Below the pieces are notes generated by a model. That model saw only the letters and a program-made list of their open reading frames with translations, was not told the origin of the DNA and did not search any database. Below are positions 57,640 through 64,000 of a stretch of 64,000 nucleotides of DNA, in pieces. The translations under genes and the position numbers were made by a program. Location of the stretch: the NCBI RefSeq assembly GCF_035594125.1, contig NC_087171.1:10533267-10597266 (forward strand), written 5' to 3'. Each line of letters opens with the position of its first letter. The first letter of the stretch is position 1. Source of the stretch: Scylla paramamosain. Lineage: Eukaryota > Arthropoda > Malacostraca > Decapoda > Portunidae.

Positions 57640-58520
57640 GTTCCGCATTCGGGGAGGCAATATCGCCACCTTCACAAGCACAGAAGTTCATCACACCCGC
57701 CCGGCACCGCCCTCATTAAAGTGCTTCGGCCGAGACTTCCTTTTATCAGAATCCAAACAAATCTCTGCCAAGCCCACGTATGACCGCCACGCCACCTGAC
57801 ACCCGCGCCCGCTGCTGCCCGGTGATCCACGCCCTCTTACGACCATGGGGGATATACAGACCCAGAGATTGTGAAGCTTACAGACAAAATACTGAGGGAG
57901 GGGCTGCTCAAGTGTTTGTCTTAACAGCTCATCTCTGGCCGTGCGTTTGATGGTCCATTCGACCTCCCGCGAAGCTCAGCCCCACAAGGCGTCATTACTT
58001 GGCGGGCCGTGAGTCAGCTGCAGTTACGTTTCGTCTGTTGTGAGTCACTGTTCACTTCCTGGTGCTTGGAGGTTACGGCGTAAAATTTCCCCGGTGTTGG
58101 GTTAGGCCAGGGACTTGTGACCAAAGCTTTGTTCCTTGGAGTGTATGCCTCTGCAGGTGCACGTGTTTATTATGAAGGAGGGTGTCTTTATGTGGGTGCT
58201 GTGAGTGCACTGTTGAATGGGCGGATGCTTTGCCGGATTAGAAAAGTGGCGAAGTACAATGTGCTATTTGTGTCGCTACGCAGAACCACTGTGGCCAATA
58301 CGCAAGTCTTTGAAAAACACGCTGCTGCATTTTGGAGGTCGTCTAGTTACCGCTTGTCGTGAGGTGCCTTGTTTTGATTCGTGGAGACATGGATGTATCG
58401 AGGAAGTTTATGAGAAAGACCTATTGTTTTTCATATCTTGTTGTCGACACTTAATGACCTCAACGGAGTGCGCCATTAGGGCTGTGGACGCGCAGCACCA
58501 TAAGGTAAGGAAGTTGTCGT
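57640..58520 (+). promoter_or_regulatory. GC/CpG-rich promoter-like region with possible first exon
   Basis: Base composition shifts to CpG-rich at about 57640. A bZIP/Maf-type site TGAGTCAGC lies near 58011. The open frame from 58217 runs into a strong donor (CACCATAAG|gtaagg) at 58504/58505. This looks like the 5' end of a plus-strand gene that continues to the right. The transcription start is not defined. Confidence 0.4.
58454..58504 (+). CDS. Possible first coding exon, gene unknown
   Basis: Seventeen codons from an ATG (MTSTECAIRAVDAQHHK) ending in phase 0 at a consensus donor. The open frame also extends upstream to 58217, so an earlier start is possible. The exon would join in phase to the open segment at 63783, but the link is an inference and no family is recognised. 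Confidence 0.3.
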
Positions 58521-59065
58521 CTTAAGTTTGGGACCATATTTTTAAACGTTTTGGAGTCTTATGTTTGTCGAGCTTCTGTGTTGCACGATCTTTTTGCTTC
58601 CCAATTACTTACTTATTTTCTTTTAAGAGACACTTGTGGGTTCAAGAAACGCGATGGGTTTCTTTCTACATTCTTCCTTTCCTCTTCATTTCTTTCTTTT
58701 ATCTTTCTTCCTCCTTCATTTCTTCCTTCTATCTTTCTTCTTTCATTCTTGTTGTCATGTATTTTTCCTTCTTTTGCGTTTCACTCCTTGGTGTTCCTTG
58801 AGTTGAAACATACTGATTACTTGTAACAGACTCCGGTGAAAGTGATTCGGGTTTTCAAGGTGTTATAGTGATAGTTGAACACTCTTGAGGACCCGAATGA
58901 TCACCTCAGTGACCTTTGAAAGTATTCGTATAGCTTTAAAGAGACCCCGAAGCGTTTCAAAGTACGTGCCATGTTTGTGTAGATCGCGGTGAAGTGCAAA
59001 GTGTTTCTTTCTCGTCTTGGTGGTGCCTCGACAACAAGGGCATGTCATGGGCTAGAATTATGACA

Positions 59066-59068
<3 letters not shown>

Positions 59069-59121
<53 letters not shown>
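59069..59121. repeat. (GA)n microsatellite
   Basis: Pure GA tract of about 53 bp. Confidence 0.96.
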
Positions 59122-59127
<6 letters not shown>

Positions 59128-59241
59128 TGCTACTTCGGTGACAAATGACCATGAACCAGGGTCGAACTCGTAACCTTACTCGGTGCTGGGTGTTGGGTGT
59201 GGTCAAGAGGGACTGGGGGAGGGGGATGTGTGGGAAGGCTT

Positions 59242-59243
<2 letters not shown>

Positions 59244-59274
<31 letters not shown>
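59244..59274. repeat. Short (GA)n tract
   Basis: GA run of about 31 bp. Confidence 0.94.
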
Positions 59275-59278
<4 letters not shown>

Positions 59279-59789
59279 GTTGCTAAATTTCTCGCTGGGT
59301 TTCTTATGTCTTATCTTAACGCTGTTCGAGTATTCCTGTCCCGAGTTACGAAATTTTTTAGGCTCTCGTAGCTATTTTGAAGTCACAGAGATTTCGTCTT
59401 TTCATGGGCTTTTTTTTTTTTTTCCCGCATTAATGATACAGAATCCTTGCTTAACCATTTAACTTTTATTTGACACATCTTTCCTTTAATGATTATTAAC
59501 CCTTCTGAGGCATTTTTCTTCTTCTATAGCTACCTCTAAACGTTCTACCGGCTAGAAACTGCAAAATCTATTCTTTTTGTCCCTTTCCTTGTTTTACACG
59601 TTTATAATGATTTCATACATTGCTTTTAGTGGCGAAAATTCTTGCATATCGCAGGGAAAGGGTTGACTGTTACCTGAATCATGAAGACACACACCCTTCA
59701 ACTCTCCAACAACTCTTACTCGAGATGAGCCGCCGAAGCGTTTGAAAATGTTTTTATTTATTTATTTATTTGCCTATTTCTGTATTTAA

Positions 59790-59945
59790 ATAAAGGGGCA
59801 TAGGGCAACAAAAAAAAAAAAAAGGCTAAAAAATGGCCCTTTGAAATTGCCAGTCCTCAAATAGTGTACTAAAAAAAGGTTTTCAAAATTGATGAAGTGT
59901 TTTGAAATCTTGCTCTCGAAACAGTTCAGCTCAGCCAGTACAGTC
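59790..59945 (-). mobile_element. LINE family X 3'-end fragment
   Basis: Short minus-oriented 3' UTR fragment: GGGCAACAAAA, GCCCTTTGAAATTGCCAGTCC, then TGTTTTGAAATCTTGCTCTCG, matching 44930-45060 of the long copy. Confidence 0.65.
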
Positions 59946-60889
59946 CTTTGGTTACAAGACACCAGTATTAACACATTACTGCCACCAGACGAATGAGTGT
60001 GACTGCGTAAATATGACGAATCTCAGAGTGAATGTATGTCAATCAACAAAGTATTGATTCATGAAGGGCGTCTCTGCCACGAGTGATAAATATAATGGTG
60101 GTCTTGTTTCGTTGTGCTTTGTTACACTTAAGGATACATGAGTGTTTGTGTTTATCCACGCTTGAAGTTTAGTTACTTAGCTGCGTGTAGAACGAGGCTC
60201 CACGTGCATTGCTTTAGTCAAATTGAGTGGATGTAGCGATGGGAAAAAAACAAACAAACAAAAAAACAAAAACAAAACTGATACTGTCAATGCGAAAATT
60301 AATGAAAGAAACTACGAAAACAATAAAAATCAAGGAGTGAAACAATAAATATGAGAGTGACCAGTCAATGCGCGGCTTGCAAACTCGCCCTTCGGTTTGA
60401 GCGGTTCAGCTTGTAGTGAACAGACTGTATGAGTGGTTACCGAGTTGTCATTGTTTAGAAGACCAGTGAAAGTGTTCCGTGTAAATAGGTTTTGTTATCT
60501 GATACTTGTATTCTGAAGCAATTAATTTAAGTAGTCTGCCGCTTATTTATGTTTTATGTATACTTGGTCCTTTAGTTCACTTTTCGTTCTTTCTTGGTTC
60601 TTTAGTTTACTTTTCTTTTCGTTCTTTCTTTATTTCTTTTTTTTACCTAGTGACTTTTATTTAAGATGTTGAAATTGTAGTTGGGAGTAGGGAAGGAGAA
60701 AATGAAGAAAGATGAAGGAAGGAATGTAGGATGTAAAGGAGGAAGGAAAAGGGAGGACATAATAGAAAGAGGGAGTGGATAAAAAAAGGATGAAAGAAGG
60801 AAGTAACTAAGGAAAGTAAAGAAGGAAGAATTTCTATTTATTTATCTATTTATCTTATGTTTTATTTTTTACTGCTTTACTTTTGGACA

Positions 60890-62300
60890 AACACAATTGT
60901 AGCTTGAGGAGCCGCGAGGAGGCTGCGTGGGGTGTGTCATCCCCTGAGCCACCTAAGTGCGGCCCTAACCTGACTTTCTTATATGATGCACGAGTTTCCC
61001 TCCCCGCCTTGTCTCCCGGCATCAAAAATCACTAACCTCCTTTCCGCGCGGGACTGGTCAATGACGCCTTATGGGCCATTCGTTACGCAAATTGTTATTG
61101 AGCGTCCAGCGGCCGCGTGAACTGTATGGGAAATCTATGGCGGTTCGGGTAAGGAATGGTGATCTCCATAACAATCAGAGAGCCGAGCCACCACACACCC
61201 CGCGCCTGAGTCTGCCACGGCTATCAGCCCGAGTGATAAAATGGTGCATGAATGGCCGCCAGCCTCCTACTAGTAATCGACTTCCTGGGCAAGGCGCGCC
61301 GACACTGTCTTTCCTTGAGCCTTAAGGTCTCACTGCGTAGAGGCGTGTTAGGATCCAAGACTGAGAGCAGCGACAGGGAACATCTAGCGCTTTGGATCTC
61401 TGTCGTAAGGATCGCTTTCGCCCACTGCTGCCGCCAAGAGTGAGGAGGGACGCGTGCTTGCTGGAGTCGCCTCACGTTGCCGGAACTCAGGGGCACACTG
61501 CTAATCCGGCCGGTCAGCACTTTTTCATTCAAACCTCAAGAAATGGACGCGCTTGGGGATTAGTAAGAAATCTGGGGGCCATCTATTCTTGTGCTTCCTT
61601 TTAAGAGAATTAGATGTGTGCGTGCGTGCTTACCTGCGAGGCGGAGCGGACTGCACATAAACACTGTGTGTTTGCGAAACGGGTCGGAAAATGTTCTCCC
61701 ATTTCCTCCTGAGAAGGAGAACGGCGTGTGGTTTTGGGCCGACCCTCCTCTGCCTCTCCTTAACCCTCCGCCCCTCATCCCTTCATGTATTGGTTTCCAA
61801 ACAATTGGTGAGCTCTTAATCCCGCCCCATTGCTGGCCATTACCAGGGCCATTAATCCTGGTGGCGGGGGGAGCGTGGCCGCCGACTCCCGGGTGGTCCG
61901 TAAGCCAAACCACTTCCAAAACTGCAACTTCTGAGACTCATCACGGTGTTGTCTGGGATCCTCACCGCCACTCCACCGCCACCCCAAGACGTGCGTGGGT
62001 GGCAGAGACACGGCAAGTGAAAGGAGAAAATAAGGAAGGAGGGAGAAAGGAAAGTTGTGGAAGAGAGAACATCTGTTGGTCATGACAAAACCAGGGATCG
62101 ACCGAATGACGTATAATTCCTGGACAGCCGCCTCCACGCTCCTCATGCTGAGTGGGGCGGCGGCGGCGGTGGTGGTGGTGATGGTGGTGGTGGTGGTGGT
62201 GTAGGGGGAGGGAGCCACGGAGGGAGGTAAGGGAAAGAAGAAAGAGGGGAAGGAAAGGAGGGAGGGAAGGAGGGAAGATGAGGTCACTGCCAGTTTGATA
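60890..62300. promoter_or_regulatory. GC-rich, low-repeat region, possible cis-regulatory DNA
   Basis: An unusually GC/CpG-rich 1.4 kb for this window, with homeodomain-like sites (GCCATTAATCCTGG near 61847) and no transposon similarity. Open frames occur on both strands, as expected from GC content. A minus-strand donor-like site (CTCGCAG|gtaagc near 61630) could belong to an unseen exon. Function is inferred from composition only. Confidence 0.3.
62157..62202. repeat. (GGT/GGC)n trinucleotide tract
   Basis: About 46 bp of CGG/GGT triplets followed by GGGAGGGAG-rich purine sequence. Confidence 0.9.
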
Positions 62301-62305
62301 TCCTG

Positions 62306-62306
<1 letters not shown>

Positions 62307-62371
<65 letters not shown>

Positions 62372-62377
62372 GTGTGT
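62307..62377. repeat. (GT)n microsatellite
   Basis: GT tract of about 70 bp with one GC interruption near its end. Confidence 0.96.
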
Positions 62378-63354
62378 ACACCTACCAGTTTACTTTACAA
62401 GCACGTATTATGTTTATACAACAATACTCATAGCCTCCTTTCAGTGGCAGCGCTCCTCATGTAATGTTGGGAAGAAGAAATGCACCACGCCAAACCCAAA
62501 CCGTTCATCAGCATCATCATCATCCTCTAACTCTACAGCCGGACAACCACAAGCCTCTTTTTTTTTTTTCTTCATTTGTCGCCTCTCCGTCTATTCCAAG
62601 TCACTACGTGGAAACTTTTGACATCATCTCTCTCTCTCTAGTTCACTATCTGCCCTTTTACCATTCCTGCCTCGACATTCTTGTACTATAAGGGCCGATG
62701 CACAGTATAGGGACGGCCACATTCAAGTCACGGTACAGTCACGTATTATTACATGCATTTCACTGGGGGCCGTGAGCGCCTGTGTGAATGCTTCCATTGA
62801 AATGCGTGTAGTAATATGTGATTAGATCTTGAGCGGACCGCGGCTTGAGCGTGACCTGTCCTAATTATCCATATATTTTTGCTGCAAGGCGTGTTCTGCT
62901 CATGTCCGCTTTTCTTTGTAATTATAGTTTTGACTTCTTACAGTGCACCAGAATCGTGAAAACATCCTTAACTGAAAATCTGATAATCTTTCACTAGAAC
63001 TGTTAAAATTAATCGAGATAAGATGGAGAAACGTTTGTGGATGAAGTCTTCGATGTCTTCAGTTTTGGTCTCCTCCGTAATTCATAATGCTCTCTTTTTC
63101 ATCTCTCACGTCATGACAAATCCTAATTCTCTTCATTCCTCTTTGAAAACGTAAAGTTGTAATTTCGAGATTTTCGAATAATTCAGTTTTCTCATCCGTT
63201 TGTTAGAGGTGATACATTACACTCATAAACATTTGTCCTAAGTGATAGCGAGGGATTACTTTTCATAACACAGCTTCGATTACTAAAAGCAATCTATCTC
63301 GTTGGTATTCCTTTTAATTTCTTTTCATCTAGCCACTTAAAGCTCTTCATTGAC

Positions 63355-63579
63355 TTAAAAAAAAAAACGTTTTTCATCCCCTTAAAAAACGTTCTTCATC
63401 CACTTTAAAAAAAAGTTCTTCATCCACTTAAAAAACGTTTTTTCATCCACTTAAAAACGTTCTTCATTCACTTAAAAAACGTTCTTCATCCACTTAAAAA
63501 CGTTCTTCATCCACTTAAAAAACATTTTTTGTCCAATTAAAAAAACGTCTTTCATCTACTTAAAAAAAACGTTCTTCAT

Positions 63580-63580
<1 letters not shown>
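63355..63580. repeat. Minisatellite, about 21-bp unit
   Basis: About ten to eleven copies of a unit like TTCATCCACTTAAAAAACG with variable A-run length. It runs into a (GT)n tract at 63582. Confidence 0.93.

Positions 63581-63581
<1 letters not shown>

Positions 63582-63628
<47 letters not shown>
63582..63628. repeat. (GT)n microsatellite
   Basis: GT tract of about 46 bp next to the 21-bp minisatellite. Confidence 0.96.
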
Positions 63629-63631
<3 letters not shown>

Positions 63632-63695
63632 ACTTCTAACATGTTTGATATCGAAATGTTTTAATAAGCTGATATTAGTTCCTATGCCTGTCTAT

Positions 63696-63698
<3 letters not shown>

Positions 63699-63770
<72 letters not shown>
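63699..63770. repeat. (CT)n tract before a possible exon
   Basis: CT tract of about 72 bp followed by CCCTCCCCCCCAG, which would make a strong polypyrimidine-tract acceptor for the open segment at 63783. Confidence 0.96.
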
Positions 63771-63774
<4 letters not shown>

Positions 63775-63782
63775 CCCCCCAG

Positions 63783-64000
63783 CGGTGCACCAGAAAGGCG
63801 GCGGAAACATCTCAGGGGGTGTGCACAGCCTCATCTCGTCCCGCCGGTGCCTCGTTGGGCCAAGATATCGATGCCTCTCTGCGCCAATCCAGCGACAATC
63901 TTGGCCGTGATGGGAACGCCGTGTCATCGTGTAAGGTTAGCGGCCTCAGACGGACCAGATTCTTCCTCCAGCTAGCGGATCGTGTCTCCCCGCATCGTCC
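63783..64000 (+). CDS. Possible coding exon running off the window (partial)
   Basis: After a strong acceptor (CT tract then ccccag) one frame, in phase 0, stays open for all 72 codons to the window end. It is rich in Ser, Arg, Gly and Gln (for example ASLGQDIDASLRQSSDNLGR). The other two plus-strand frames meet stops. A donor-like site (TGTAAG|gttagc near 63934) could end the exon inside the window. The composition suggests a disordered region. I do not recognise the protein; it may continue from the exon at 58454. Confidence 0.4.

Noticed and set aside
59140..59185. Minus-strand B-box-like GTTCGACCC considered as a SINE or tRNA
   Set aside because: No A box at the proper distance and no cloverleaf. 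A single box is not enough.
61591..62287. Long overlapping frames on both strands (up to 170 codons)
   Set aside because: GC-rich, Pro/Ser/His-rich and repeat-driven. They are open in several frames at once with no recognised motif, as expected from composition.

Overview
The window looks like nuclear DNA from an arthropod, most likely a decapod crustacean. The genes are split by GT-AG introns and lie far apart. Very long (GA/CT)n, (GT)n and (AT)n microsatellites are everywhere, TTAGG-like (arthropod telomere-type) arrays recur, and the intergenic space is filled with degenerate LINEs and TIR DNA transposons. The species is inferred from style and cannot be read directly. No bacterial-type operon, CRISPR array, rRNA or convincing tRNA was seen.

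Five conserved eukaryotic genes could be reconstructed exon by exon with matching splice phases: VPS37 (ESCRT-I subunit, minus strand, 997-10083); HYPK (ribosome-associated NatA cofactor, plus strand, 4008-6372), which lies wholly inside a VPS37 intron on the opposite strand; SMIM8 (plus, 22558-23389); SPCS2 (signal peptidase complex 25 kDa subunit, plus, about 29172-33821); and an SLC38A7-type amino acid transporter (plus, 38565-50126, 11 coding exons). A sixth candidate is a small minus-strand gene (24938-25202, with a GC-rich untranslated first exon near 25464-25535). It would encode a 55-residue protein that I do not recognise. Two further possible coding exons (58454-58504 and 63783-64000) may belong to a gene that runs off the right edge.

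The rest is layered mobile DNA. One LINE family ('family X' here) has a nearly full-length dead copy in SLC38A7 intron 9, a head-to-head inverted pair at 20381-21329, an internally deleted copy at 30602-30915, and several 3' fragments. A second family ('family Y') has ATCAAG-repeat tails and is found at 15838-19313 and 28148-28960. Between its two copies at 15838-19313 sits a hAT-like element that carries a BED/TTF-like zinc-finger exon. TIR elements include a PIF/Harbinger-like MITE with a TTA target duplication inside SPCS2 intron 1, a pogo/Tigger-like element inside the HYPK intron, and a TIR element sitting in a (TA)n tract in SLC38A7 intron 9.

The genes are unrelated housekeeping genes (endosomal sorting, N-terminal acetylation, a small membrane protein, secretion, amino acid transport) and do not form a pathway. 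The right-hand 6-7 kb is richer in GC and CpG and looks like promoter or cis-regulatory DNA of a gene beyond the window.
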